A DNA stretch of 64,000 nt. Source: Colwellia sp. PAMC 20917. GTDB taxonomy: Bacteria > Pseudomonadota > Gammaproteobacteria > Enterobacterales > Alteromonadaceae. Positions 8,764 through 17,520 of the stretch are shown here, piece after piece. Location: the NCBI RefSeq assembly GCF_001767295.1, contig NZ_CP014944.1:4154001-4218000 (forward strand), in the 5' to 3' direction. The notes beneath the pieces are model-generated. The model saw only the letters and a list, made by a program, of their open reading frames with translations. It ran no database searches and was not told where the DNA came from. The stretch's first letter is position 1, and each line of letters opens with the position of its first letter. The position numbers were made by a program, and so were the translations under genes.

Positions 8764-11700
8764 TTAGCTCAGCGGTGCTAGCAACGAGCCTAAAATATCA
8801 TCCGTTAAACTCAGTTTATTATCACTGACTTCTTCAGACAATAAAGCTTTAGCAAGTTCTGCTTTATTTTGCTGTATTTTTTGGATTTTCTCTTCTATTG
8901 AATTTTCTATAATATATTTATAAACAAAAACAGGCTTGTCTTGTCCAATGCGATACGCTCTGTCAGTTGCTTGATTCTCTACGGCAGGATTCCACCAAGG
9001 GTCAAAATGAATCACGGTATCGGCAGCGGTTAAGTTTAAGCCAACACCACCAGCCCGTAAGCTAATCAAAAATACCGGTACTTCACCTTCTTGGAATTTA
9101 TCTACCACGGCTTGTCTATTGGTCGTTGATCCAGTTAGTTTAACAAAATCAATACCTTCTGCCACCAACTCATCTTCTATTAAAGCAAGCATACTGGTAA
9201 ACTGAGAAAAAATTAATATTTTGCGGCCTTCAGCAATTTGCTCAGGTAGCGTTTCCATTAAGTAGTCAAGCTTGGCTGATTGGTTTACTTTTTTAGCGCC
9301 TTCAAGCGATAACAATTTAGGATGATTACAAACCTGTCTTAGTTTTAATAATGCATCTAATACTTCTATCTGACTGCGTTTTAAGCCTTTGTCAGCAATG
9401 ATATCTTTTAAACGACTGTCCATCGCTAAACGCACTGATTCATAAAGCTCAGCTTGCTGACCTTCAATACGCAATTTTTGAATGATTTCAGTCTTTGGCG
9501 GCAACTCAGTGGCTATTTTATCTTTCGTTCTACGTAAAATAAATGGCTTAATGCGTTGGTTTAATAACTGCTTACGCTCTTGCTCACCATGCTTTTCTAT
9601 CGGTGTTCTAAAGAGTTTAGTAAATTGTCTTTGCCCACCAAGAAAGCCCGGCAATAAGAAATTAAATTGTGCCCAAAACTCACCTAAATGATTCTCCATC
9701 GGTGTACCGGTCAAGCATAATTTATGTTGCGCTTTAAGGGTCAAAAAGGCTTGGTATAATTTTGTTTTAGTATTCTTTATATAATGAGCTTCATCGAGCA
9801 CCAGATAATAAAATTTTTGCTGGCTATAAAGCGCTAAATCTTTAGTGATTAATGCATAGCTGGTGATGATAATATCAACTTGATTCTCAAGTCCTTCAAA
9901 ACAATCAAAATGCTGCTGGCGTTTACTGCCGTGTAAAACACGATAAGAAAGTTGTGGGGTAAATTTTTCTATTTCATTGGCCCAGTTAAAAATAACACTG
10001 GTTGGTGCCACAATGAGCACGGGCTTAGTAAGGCGGCCTTGTTGTTTTTCAATTAATAGGTGCGCTAAGGTTTGAATCGTTTTACCTAAACCCATATCGT
10101 CAGCCAAAATACCATTTAATTGATACTCGCGTAAAAACTGCAACCAGTTTAGCCCTTGATGCTGATATGTTCTTAAGGTCGCATTTAATCCTTCTGGTAC
10201 AGGAACCGTGGTCACTTGTTGGAAGTCTCTGAGTTTGTCAGCTAAGCTTCTTAACTTACTGGTACCCGTGGCTATCATCCCTTGGTCATCTAACATTGAT
10301 AATGTTTGATGTCCTTGAAAACGTGAAAGCTCCATAGTGCCATTTTTATTTAAAGCATTGGGCATAAACAGCTCAATAAACTGTTTCAATATCGGTTGTA
10401 CGCTTTGATAACGCAAGGCAACGAAGTCACCATTATCTAAGTCAACGTAAATAGGTGAATCAGGCGAAATAAGTTTTTCTTTTTCGCGGTCAAGTAACGC
10501 CGATTTAGGAAGTTGTTCAATCGCGCCAAGCAAAATAGGAAATGCCGGCATTTTTTTACCATCAATGGTTAAGTTTAACCCTAATGAGAAAAAGTCATGG
10601 TCATCGGTTTGAATAACTTCAGCATCAAAAACACTGTCGGTAGCGAGCGCCTTATAATAAAAATCATCAGTAAAAGTTATATGCCAGCCTAAATTCTTAA
10701 GTGGTTGCACTTCTTGATGCAAAAAGTGATGCCAAAGGTAGCGCCCTTGCATTAGCATCGAAAATTTAGGCGTTTTATCTTTATTTAAATAGTCTTCATT
10801 GGTGAAAGTATAACGCTTAGCTTTGGGCTGAACGGTAAATTTTAACGTCGTCAACTTATCGATAACCGCTTGTTCAAACGTTAAATCTCGATACAGTTTT
10901 ATTTTTTTATCAGTCTCATTTTCGTTATCATTTTCACTTGAGTTTTTGGGGGTAACCGTAACACTCTCATTATGTGGGTTAACTAAATTTCCTTGGTAGG
11001 AAAAGTTAACTTTTACAAAACCTGATTGTGGGTCTGCTTCACGGGGTGTTGAAAAGTGCAAATGTACTTCTGGTTTGGTTAACTCTTGTGAGTATTCTGT
11101 TTTGGGTTTAGGTAAACGCTGCACAGCATCACCTAACGACATAGATAACTTATTCATGACCCAAGGTAATTTGTCTTCTTCGAAGATAGGTGAATTGAGT
11201 AAGTCTGCCTCAAAATTACATTGGGTATTGGTATTGATTTTCCCAAAACAATTATTCTTTTCATCATAATAACAAAGCGGTTGTGCTTTGATGATAAGAA
11301 TATTGGTCGAGGGTTCCATGAAAACAAGTTTTAAGGTGTGTAACTTGTTATCAAGGGCTAACCACTGCCACTGAGCTTCTATGGGATCACCTAAAGTGAT
11401 CGCTTCATTTAAGTCGTAACTTGTTTGCCAAAAACAGCGGTTGGTTTTGATAATACGTTCGAACAAATCAAAATACTTGATGTTATCGCCATATTGATTA
11501 GTACGGATAAGTTCGGTAAGTACGGCAACATCATCGTTATTAGCATAGGCACTATTTATTAACGAACTGGCAGAAAACTCGCTGCCAAGTGAACTACTCC
11601 ATCCACCACTATTTTTGGGGCGAGCTGATTTAATGCCTAAAGTGAAATAGTCATCTTCGTTATAACTGTTAGGCTTTAAAAAGTACAATAGCGACTTTTG

Positions 11701-12081
11701 TTGGCTATTGGGCTGATATCTACTGGGCTGTGCTTGAAAGCGACTAAGCCATTTATCAATGACTTTTTCAGAAGTCGCAATACTGTTTTGGTCAAAATGT
11801 TCGTGAATAAAACACTGTGCTAACGCTGCACCATGCTTACAATCTCGACCAATATAACAATCGCAATAACTGGCAATACCATCATTCTTAATATTTAGTA
11901 CTAAACGGGTCAAATAAGTGCTTTGGCGAGAGCGTTCACTGTAAACGACACCACGAATTATTTCACCATCAAGGGCGCAGGTTTTAATGCCTTTCGCCTG
12001 AAAAATACGCGTTCCTTTTTTCCATTCATTTTTGGCAAAGTGTTTTTCAAGTAATTCAGGTGTAAAAGTGTTTGTAGCCAT
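8764..12081 (-). CDS. SNF2-family helicase with SWIM zinc finger
   Basis: A 1105-residue ATP-dependent DNA translocase of the Swi2/Snf2 group (bacterial HepA/RapA-like but not RapA). An N-terminal SWIM zinc finger (about 65-90, SYCDCYIGRDCKHGAAL, pattern CxC...CxH) should bind nucleic acid. A long middle region without recognised motifs follows (about 100-600). The helicase core has Walker A in ADDMGLGKT (about 660), DEAH box (about 762), the SAT-equivalent LTGTPMEN, and the C-terminal lobe with SLRAGGVGLNLT and DPWWNPAVENQATDRAYRIGQ motifs V and VI. All ATPase residues look intact. Such proteins may remodel protein-DNA complexes or RNA polymerase, but the cellular role of this SWIM-SNF2 type is not established. 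It is apparently monocistronic, with ATG at 12079-12081. Confidence 0.92.
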   Translation of the reverse strand: MATNTFTPELLEKHFAKNEWKKGTRIFQAKGIKTCALDGEIIRGVVYSERSRQSTYLTRLVLNIKNDGIASYCDCYIGRDCKHGAALAQCFIHEHFDQNSIATSEKVIDKWLSRFQAQPSRYQPNSQQKSLLYFLKPNSYNEDDYFTLGIKSARPKNSGGWSSSLGSEFSASSLINSAYANNDDVAVLTELIRTNQYGDNIKYFDLFERIIKTNRCFWQTSYDLNEAITLGDPIEAQWQWLALDNKLHTLKLVFMEPSTNILIIKAQPLCYYDEKNNCFGKINTNTQCNFEADLLNSPIFEEDKLPWVMNKLSMSLGDAVQRLPKPKTEYSQELTKPEVHLHFSTPREADPQSGFVKVNFSYQGNLVNPHNESVTVTPKNSSENDNENETDKKIKLYRDLTFEQAVIDKLTTLKFTVQPKAKRYTFTNEDYLNKDKTPKFSMLMQGRYLWHHFLHQEVQPLKNLGWHITFTDDFYYKALATDSVFDAEVIQTDDHDFFSLGLNLTIDGKKMPAFPILLGAIEQLPKSALLDREKEKLISPDSPIYVDLDNGDFVALRYQSVQPILKQFIELFMPNALNKNGTMELSRFQGHQTLSMLDDQGMIATGTSKLRSLADKLRDFQQVTTVPVPEGLNATLRTYQHQGLNWLQFLREYQLNGILADDMGLGKTIQTLAHLLIEKQQGRLTKPVLIVAPTSVIFNWANEIEKFTPQLSYRVLHGSKRQQHFDCFEGLENQVDIIITSYALITKDLALYSQQKFYYLVLDEAHYIKNTKTKLYQAFLTLKAQHKLCLTGTPMENHLGEFWAQFNFLLPGFLGGQRQFTKLFRTPIEKHGEQERKQLLNQRIKPFILRRTKDKIATELPPKTEIIQKLRIEGQQAELYESVRLAMDSRLKDIIADKGLKRSQIEVLDALLKLRQVCNHPKLLSLEGAKKVNQSAKLDYLMETLPEQIAEGRKILIFSQFTSMLALIEDELVAEGIDFVKLTGSTTNRQAVVDKFQEGEVPVFLISLRAGGVGLNLTAADTVIHFDPWWNPAVENQATDRAYRIGQDKPVFVYKYIIENSIEEKIQKIQQNKAELAKALLSEEVSDNKLSLTDDILGSLLAPLS

Positions 12082-12432
12082 AAGTTTTTAATTATTAAGA
12101 ATTCAAATAGGTTGTGAATGGATAAATTAGTTTGATATCACTTCTCAATAGAATAAAAATATCAAGAGGATGATAAATATACATTAATTCAACAGCACTT
12201 TCAGGACTTACTGCTAATCGTTAATCATTTATTATATCATCTCAATAGTATCACTGAGAATTAAAACCTTCAATTTGTCTTAATACTTGTAATTAAAGGG
12301 TAATATTTTTAATGAAAGCTCATCTTAAGCACCAAGGTTTACTATATACACAGGTATCCTTGCTTTTAAGGGCTGTTGAGTCGCTGATTACTTGTAATAA
12401 AAATGGCAAAATCGATAAGTGTTGGCTTTAAC
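12082..12432. other. intergenic region, SNF2 helicase promoter / end of phn operon
   Basis: About 350 AT-rich bases upstream of the minus-strand helicase and downstream of the phnE-like gene. No open frame or RNA was recognised. An imperfect dyad CTCAATAGTATCACTGAG lies at 12240-12257. No clear T-tailed terminator for the phn operon was found. Confidence 0.4.
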
Positions 12433-13932
12433 TTATGTGGTTAACGATTTTTTGTGGGGATTAAGTAGTCGCCTTGAAATATGATCGATGGCGACATTAA
12501 GTAAAGCGGTACAAATGATAAGAATTAATGCATTACTGTAACGTATTTCACTGAAATTACTGTCGATATAAAAACCTAATGTCATAATACCTAAAATACC
12601 AAACACGGCAGTTTCACGGACGATTATCTCGAATCGATAAAACAATAAAGCCATCATATTGGGATAAATGCTTGGCATTATGTGGTAGTTAAACTTATTT
12701 ATCGTGCTTATCTGCATCAAGGGTGGCGCTATGGCGTTACTTTGTTGAACCGTTAAGTAGGCGATAACACTACCATTATGTATGGCTAGGGCAAGAATAG
12801 CAGGTAACATCGACGGGCCAAGTAATATTAAAAAAACAAACGCTAATATGTATTCAGGTACTGAGCGGCCAATGAGCAAAATGAACTGACCAAGATACGC
12901 AAGTGGGACAGGCCATAAATGCTTACTTGCAATGGCATGGGCATTTAAGGTCACAAAGTGGCTAGCCGCTAATGCTAATAAGGCTAAAGTTAGGGTCGAT
13001 ATTGCCCCGGGAAAAGCCTGCTGTGTGATAATGTCGCTAAACCAAGTATAAAGTAATGACCATTGCACGTCGGAAAAACTTAAGGTGTTTACTAACACAG
13101 GTGGAATAATATCTTGGCTAATAAAACGTATCAGTAAACTGCTATCTAGCGTAGGAATTTCTACCAATGTTATACAAGCAATAATAAGGTAAATCCCTAA
13201 TAATTTAGGAGGGCACCAATAACGAATCGTGCCAATAAGCGCAATAAATATCATCAGTAATGCAGCGCCTTCGCTATAGTTTCCTTGTTTAAAAGCGGTT
13301 TCTAAATAATAGCCCAGCGTTGGCATACCAATAAATCCTAGCACAGCGCTACTGCGCAGCGCACATTCAAAACGGTAGCGTGTGTAGGTGATAAGTTGCG
13401 GTAAAACTTGAGCTATTTTGCCATAGGTATAGCGGCTAATAATATCTGCTCTGCTGTCAATACTCTCTAATGGATTGTCTGACGATTGATTGATTATATC
13501 GTGAAATACCCGAGCAAAAGTAGCGGCAAAGGGAATAGTGATCGCTAAAATTCCTGTTACGGGAGAAAGACCAAAAACTTGTAAAAATAACAGCGCCCAA
13601 AAGATCTCATGAATTGCGCGTAAAAAAGCGCAGCAGCCAGATACTAAAGGGTGTTGGTAGATGAGTGCGAGCGGAGCGCCGAGCACTAGCCCTAAAGATA
13701 CACCAATAATGGCAAAGTTAAGGGTTTGAATAATCGCTTGGAACAGGTATTCAGTGGCGAAAAAGTCAGCGTGGATAAAACCTTGAGCCATAAGCGATAA
13801 CTCAAGTAAAGGGTCGAAAGTAACAATTTCTATATCAGCAAAAGGAATAATAACTAAGGCGATAAACCCTATTGATAAGGTGACTTTTTGCCAATATCCT
13901 AATGGGTAAACTGTATTTTGTCGCAACGCCAT
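12433..13932 (-). CDS. PhnE-type ABC transporter permease, two permease domains fused
   Basis: A 499-residue inner-membrane protein with about twelve hydrophobic helices, roughly twice the usual single PhnE length (about 260-280). It consists of two tandem BPD_transp_1 permease domains (about 60-250 and 310-495); each has an EAA-loop region contacting the ATPase (near SRYTYGKIAQVLPQ in the first and NKFNYHIMPSIYPNMMALL in the second). A single chain would thus make the whole membrane channel. It is the last gene of a three-gene operon, nine bases after the ATPase gene. The family transports phosphonates, phosphite or related oxyanions; the substrate here is not determined. It has an ATG start at 13930-13932. 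Confidence 0.85.
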   Translation of the reverse strand: MALRQNTVYPLGYWQKVTLSIGFIALVIIPFADIEIVTFDPLLELSLMAQGFIHADFFATEYLFQAIIQTLNFAIIGVSLGLVLGAPLALIYQHPLVSGCCAFLRAIHEIFWALLFLQVFGLSPVTGILAITIPFAATFARVFHDIINQSSDNPLESIDSRADIISRYTYGKIAQVLPQLITYTRYRFECALRSSAVLGFIGMPTLGYYLETAFKQGNYSEGAALLMIFIALIGTIRYWCPPKLLGIYLIIACITLVEIPTLDSSLLIRFISQDIIPPVLVNTLSFSDVQWSLLYTWFSDIITQQAFPGAISTLTLALLALAASHFVTLNAHAIASKHLWPVPLAYLGQFILLIGRSVPEYILAFVFLILLGPSMLPAILALAIHNGSVIAYLTVQQSNAIAPPLMQISTINKFNYHIMPSIYPNMMALLFYRFEIIVRETAVFGILGIMTLGFYIDSNFSEIRYSNALILIICTALLNVAIDHISRRLLNPHKKSLTT

Positions 13933-13941
13933 AAAATAAAC

Positions 13942-14640
13942 CTACGCGACTGCGTCAGTTTGATAAAGTTTGCTGATCTGCTGTTGGTTAATTGACTGTT
14001 TTTTGCTGTCGAGTACCAACCGACCTTTATCTAAGGCGATAACACGATCGAAAGCGTTCATTGCCAAGGTACGGTCGTGTACGACCATAATGACAGTTTT
14101 GTGGCGAGCTAATATTATTTCAAGTAATCTTGACGCCATTAATGGGTCAAGTGCTGAAAAAGGTTCATCACCAAGAAATATATCTTGCTGCTGATATAAA
14201 GCTCTTGCTAATGCGACTCGTTGTCTTTGCCCACCTGAAAGTTTATCTACTGACTTGGCTAAGGGCTCATCTAGTTCTAACTGCTGACAAAGTAGGCCAA
14301 TATCGTGTAAGTCTTGTTTAAAAGGTCTCATTAAGTTAATAAGATTAAATAACCAGTGGTGGCGAGCTAAAGCACCCATAAATATATTGTGAAAGACACT
14401 TAAGTTATCGACTAAGCCTTGGCGCTGAGAACAAAGCGCTGCGCTGGTTTGTAAACACTGATATACATGGTGCAGTAGGGACGTTTTTCCTGCACCAGAG
14501 GGACCAATAATCGCAACTTTTTCACCTTTATTTATCGTCAGACTTAGATCAAAGATGACTTGAGCAGCCCCTTTACGCTTACCTGTATTATTGCTGGCTG
14601 TTTTATGATGATAGAGGTTTAGGTTGTCGAGGGTTATCAT
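13942..14640 (-). CDS. PhnC-type ABC transporter ATPase (compact)
   Basis: A cytoplasmic ABC ATPase powering the importer encoded with it. Walker A GPSGAGKTSLL, a Q-loop Gln in SQRQGLVDNLSV, signature LSGGQRQRVAL, Walker B IFLGDEP and the switch His in VVHDR are all present, so it should hydrolyse ATP. At 232 residues it is shorter than most PhnC proteins. The segment between Walker A and the Q-loop is only about 18 residues instead of the usual 40 or more, so part of the antiparallel beta subdomain seems missing; a natural compact form and a deletion are both possible. Its ATG overlaps the stop of the substrate-binding gene (TAATG), implying translational coupling. Confidence 0.86.
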   Translation of the reverse strand: MITLDNLNLYHHKTASNNTGKRKGAAQVIFDLSLTINKGEKVAIIGPSGAGKTSLLHHVYQCLQTSAALCSQRQGLVDNLSVFHNIFMGALARHHWLFNLINLMRPFKQDLHDIGLLCQQLELDEPLAKSVDKLSGGQRQRVALARALYQQQDIFLGDEPFSALDPLMASRLLEIILARHKTVIMVVHDRTLAMNAFDRVIALDKGRLVLDSKKQSINQQQISKLYQTDAVA

Positions 14641-15506
14641 TAATCGATAAGCCCTATCTTTTTAGCCACCGTTAATACTGGCTCAAAATCTTTATTTTCA
14701 GCATTGACAAAAGAAGAACGTGGAAAGCTACTAAGTAGCTCTGGGTTATTCATATTGAGAAGTGCCGCCTGCACTTTATTCGCAAAGCCTTTGCCAAATT
14801 CCGCATCAACATTGGCGCGTATCGTCCATTGGTAATCAGGGTAGGTAGGGGTTTCCCAAATAACACTGACTTTATTGGTGTCTATTTTTCCTGCGCTAAG
14901 TGCACTTTCCCATACTTTATAATTAACAGCACCAACTTGGTAAGCGCCCGCTTGAACTTGAGCAATAGTGCGGCTATGGTCACCAGAAAAGCCAACACGT
15001 TTAAACGCTTGTTGTGGTTTTTTAGCTAAATGTTGCTCAATAAAATATTGTGGCATTAATCGACCTGATGTTGAACCTTTTGAGCCGAAGGTGAAGGTTT
15101 TATCATTTATATCAGGGAAACTGTCGTTCATCGTTAATCCCGTGCTGTGGTGAGCGATAAAATAGCTCTTAAAAAACTGATCTTCATAGCCTTGAGCAAT
15201 CGCTTGTGATCCTGGTACTAAAAGTCGGGCTTGTACACCAGATAAGCCGCCAAACCAAGCGAGTTGAACCTGATTGTTTTTAAAGGCTGTTACGGCGGCA
15301 GAGTAAGACTTTACCGGTACGTATTTTACCTTGACGCCAAGTTCATTTTCTAAATATAAGGCTACTTTTTCGAAACGGGTTCTTAATTGAGACTCATCCT
15401 CATCAGGGATTGCGGTAAAAGTAAAGGTTGTGGCGATAGCGTTGACACTTACTAATAAGCTTAATATTAGCGTTAATAATGTTATTACAGTGGTCAGTGT
15501 TTTCAT
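14640..15506 (-). CDS. PhnD-family periplasmic substrate-binding protein
   Basis: A 288-residue solute-binding protein with a signal peptide of about 25 residues ending near ANAIATT. The mature part has the PhnD-like pattern: TAIPDEDESQL near the start, YVPVKSYSAAVTAFKNNQVQ, AWFGGLSGVQA, and FGSKGSTSGRLMPQ, the ligand-binding loop with clustered Ser/Thr that grips an oxyanion. It is the first gene of the minus-strand operon followed by the ATPase and fused permease. Family members bind phosphonate or phosphite, and a subgroup with these sequence features has been annotated as putative selenate binders. No C-P lyase, phosphonatase, phosphite dehydrogenase or selenium gene is in the window, so the ligand is open. 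Start ATG at 15504-15506. Confidence 0.85.
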   Translation of the reverse strand: MKTLTTVITLLTLILSLLVSVNAIATTFTFTAIPDEDESQLRTRFEKVALYLENELGVKVKYVPVKSYSAAVTAFKNNQVQLAWFGGLSGVQARLLVPGSQAIAQGYEDQFFKSYFIAHHSTGLTMNDSFPDINDKTFTFGSKGSTSGRLMPQYFIEQHLAKKPQQAFKRVGFSGDHSRTIAQVQAGAYQVGAVNYKVWESALSAGKIDTNKVSVIWETPTYPDYQWTIRANVDAEFGKGFANKVQAALLNMNNPELLSSFPRSSFVNAENKDFEPVLTVAKKIGLID

Positions 15507-16074
15507 GGTATCTCTAGTTGTTTTTAACCCAATAGTAACCTCAATGAGTTGATAATTGATGTTATATTGATGCAGGGAAAGTATGGAAGTTTGATGACGT
15601 ATTATTACTTAAAAAATAGTGATTCACACGCTTTTGCGCAATTTAATCCTTACTCAGCATAAAATATCATTTGGCAGTATTCATTATTAAACATATCAAG
15701 CTGTTTCTGTTTACTTGAAACTTAATACACTCAGTAGTCATACTCAAGGCATAATTTAATCCTACCTTTTTACGCTCCTCAGCTAAACCTTAAGTACTAA
15801 CTATTAGCTGCGTTTTAGCAATCGTGTTTATTTGCTCGTTTTTTGTTCGATGTTAACTTGACTGTTAACTTGACTGTTAACTTGACTGTTAACAAGTCGA
15901 TGTCTTCAATGAGGGGTTAATATTATTAAAATAGGGGTTTTTCCTGATGGTCATACCAGTACCAAGACTCTACATTGGTAACAACACGTTTACTTTTAGA
16001 TGTGTACCAAAAACAATAATTAAGTGCTCTATCCTAGAGTAGCTTGAGAAATTTAATACTACGTGGAGCCAAAA
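15507..16074. other. long intergenic region with tandem repeats, between phnD-like gene and subtilase
   Basis: About 570 bases between divergent genes, holding both promoters. Apart from the 12-base tandem repeats at 15851-15898, no gene or RNA was recognised. Confidence 0.45.
15851..15898. repeat. 12-bp tandem repeat array upstream of subtilase
   Basis: Three perfect contiguous copies of TGTTAACTTGAC (15851-15886) followed by a diverged fourth unit TGTTAACAAGTC (15887-15898). Each unit contains the palindrome GTTAAC, so the palindromes recur every 12 bases, close to one helical turn. The array lies about 180 bases upstream of the protease start and may be a regulator-binding array or simple slippage expansion. 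Confidence 0.8.
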
Positions 16075-17349
16075 ATGAAAAAGAAATTAATAAGCTTAAT
16101 GATTTCATCTTGTATTGCACTGCCAGCTATTGCTGCAGAAGACAACGTACTTAGCAATATTATCGTTAGCCTAGATGCGAATCAAATCGCCAGTGTTGCA
16201 GATTTTATCGACGATTACGCTATAGCAAGTAAATATACTTACAGCCATGTTTTTACTGGTTTTTCTGCGACGGTTCCGTCAAAAGTACTTGCCCAGCTAA
16301 GTCAAGATCAACGTGTTTTGAGTGTTTCAAAAGATGGCAGAGTTCACGCAACAAAAAGTACTTCAAATCAAGCAACAGCCTGCAGTTTCTTATTTGGTTG
16401 CCAGACTAGCCAGCAAGAAACTCCTTGGGGAATTAGTCGCATAGGGGCAAATACCGATGAAAACACCGGTCAGGGAGTTCATGTTTATGTTATTGATACG
16501 GGTATAGATTCTGATCACCCAGATTTAGCTAGTAATGTCGCTAATGGTTATAGTGTTGAAATGTGTCTTGGTTTAGGTTGTTCAAATAACTGGGATGATG
16601 ATCAAGGTCATGGCACCCACGTTGCTGGCACTATTGGCGCATTAGATAATAACCTTGATGTTATTGGCGTGGCACCAGCCGTTACCTTGCATGCAGTTAA
16701 AGTATTAAATGCTGCTGGCAGTGGCTCTAATTCTGGGGTTATTGCTGGTATTGATTGGGTAACACAGCAGGCTGAATCATTAGGCGTAGCGGTTGTTGCT
16801 AACATGAGTTTAGGCGGTGGTGGCTCTAAAACAGGTACTTGTACCAATGACGGTTTTATTGGTAATGATAACTTTCATCGTGCTATCTGTAATGCGAAAA
16901 ATCAAGGCGTTATTTTTGCTGTGGCGGCAGGAAATGACAGTGCAGATGCTTATGGTTCAACGCCTGCAGCTTATGACGATGCGGTGATAACCGTTAGTGC
17001 AACCGATATAAATGATGATTGGGCTGGCTTTTCAAACTGGGGTAACGGCTCTGCTAGCTGGACGAGTCATCAATCTGCGCCAGTAGCTATTGCAGCCCCG
17101 GGTGCTAATATTTTATCGACTAAAAGTGGTGGTGGTACAACAACGATGAGCGGCACATCAATGGCCGCTCCACATGTTGCGGGTGTTTTGGCGCTTTACT
17201 TGGAATCTATATCACTAAACCCTGATGGCAGCGCTTTTGACGCAGCAAGAGATTGGTTACTTTACAACAGTGAGTCTAATGCTAACTTAACTAATTCAAC
17301 GGGTCAGCCTCACCAAGAAGATTTTCTTAACGCAGAAATAGCTAAATAA
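16075..17349 (+). CDS. secreted subtilisin-like serine protease (S8)
   Basis: A 424-residue preproprotease exported by Sec. Signal peptide about 1-21 (basic start then SLMISSCIALPAIAA), an I9-type inhibitor propeptide about 22-100 that should assist folding and be cut off, and a proteinase K-like catalytic domain. The triad is visible: Asp141 (VIDTGID), His179 (GHGTHVAGT), Ser362 (SGTSMAAPH); the oxyanion Asn lies in AAGND. Paired Cys residues near the mature start and mid-domain suggest disulfides. The ATG at 16075 is chosen because GTGGAG at 16063-16068 is its ribosome site; the in-frame GTG at 16063 is part of that site. There is no C-terminal secretion domain. It is likely to be an extracellular or periplasmic degradative enzyme. 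It is flanked by repeats on both sides. Confidence 0.94.
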   Translation: MKKKLISLMISSCIALPAIAAEDNVLSNIIVSLDANQIASVADFIDDYAIASKYTYSHVFTGFSATVPSKVLAQLSQDQRVLSVSKDGRVHATKSTSNQATACSFLFGCQTSQQETPWGISRIGANTDENTGQGVHVYVIDTGIDSDHPDLASNVANGYSVEMCLGLGCSNNWDDDQGHGTHVAGTIGALDNNLDVIGVAPAVTLHAVKVLNAAGSGSNSGVIAGIDWVTQQAESLGVAVVANMSLGGGGSKTGTCTNDGFIGNDNFHRAICNAKNQGVIFAVAAGNDSADAYGSTPAAYDDAVITVSATDINDDWAGFSNWGNGSASWTSHQSAPVAIAAPGANILSTKSGGGTTTMSGTSMAAPHVAGVLALYLESISLNPDGSAFDAARDWLLYNSESNANLTNSTGQPHQEDFLNAEIAK

Positions 17350-17394
17350 AGAAATAAAGAGCTATTAGTAAAATTTATCTATCTTGTCAGGGGG

Positions 17395-17431
17395 AGCGGT
17401 TAACTTGAATTTAATTCAAGTTAACCGCTTT
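17395..17431 (+). terminator. long inverted repeat downstream of subtilase (terminator-like)
   Basis: Perfect 17-base arms (17395-17411 and 17413-17429) around one base, beginning AGCGGTTAACTTGAATT. Only a weak T tail follows, so it may be a bidirectional terminator or a protein-binding palindrome. It contains GTTAACTTGA in both orientations, the 10-mer also present in the upstream tandem repeats. Confidence 0.6.
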
Positions 17432-17520
17432 CTGCTAGGGTTAGTCAATTTTATTAACTTACTGGGGCAAAAATAGGCTAAAATATACTTACTTATTTTA
17501 GCCTTGAGCCCTTTATCTTA

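Noticed and set aside
15851-15898. Possible CRISPR array
   Set aside because: Units are contiguous 12-mers without spacers, and no cas genes are near.
16063-16074. GTG at 16063 as start of the subtilase
   Set aside because: GTGGAG there is the ribosome site for the ATG at 16075, which directly begins a normal signal peptide.
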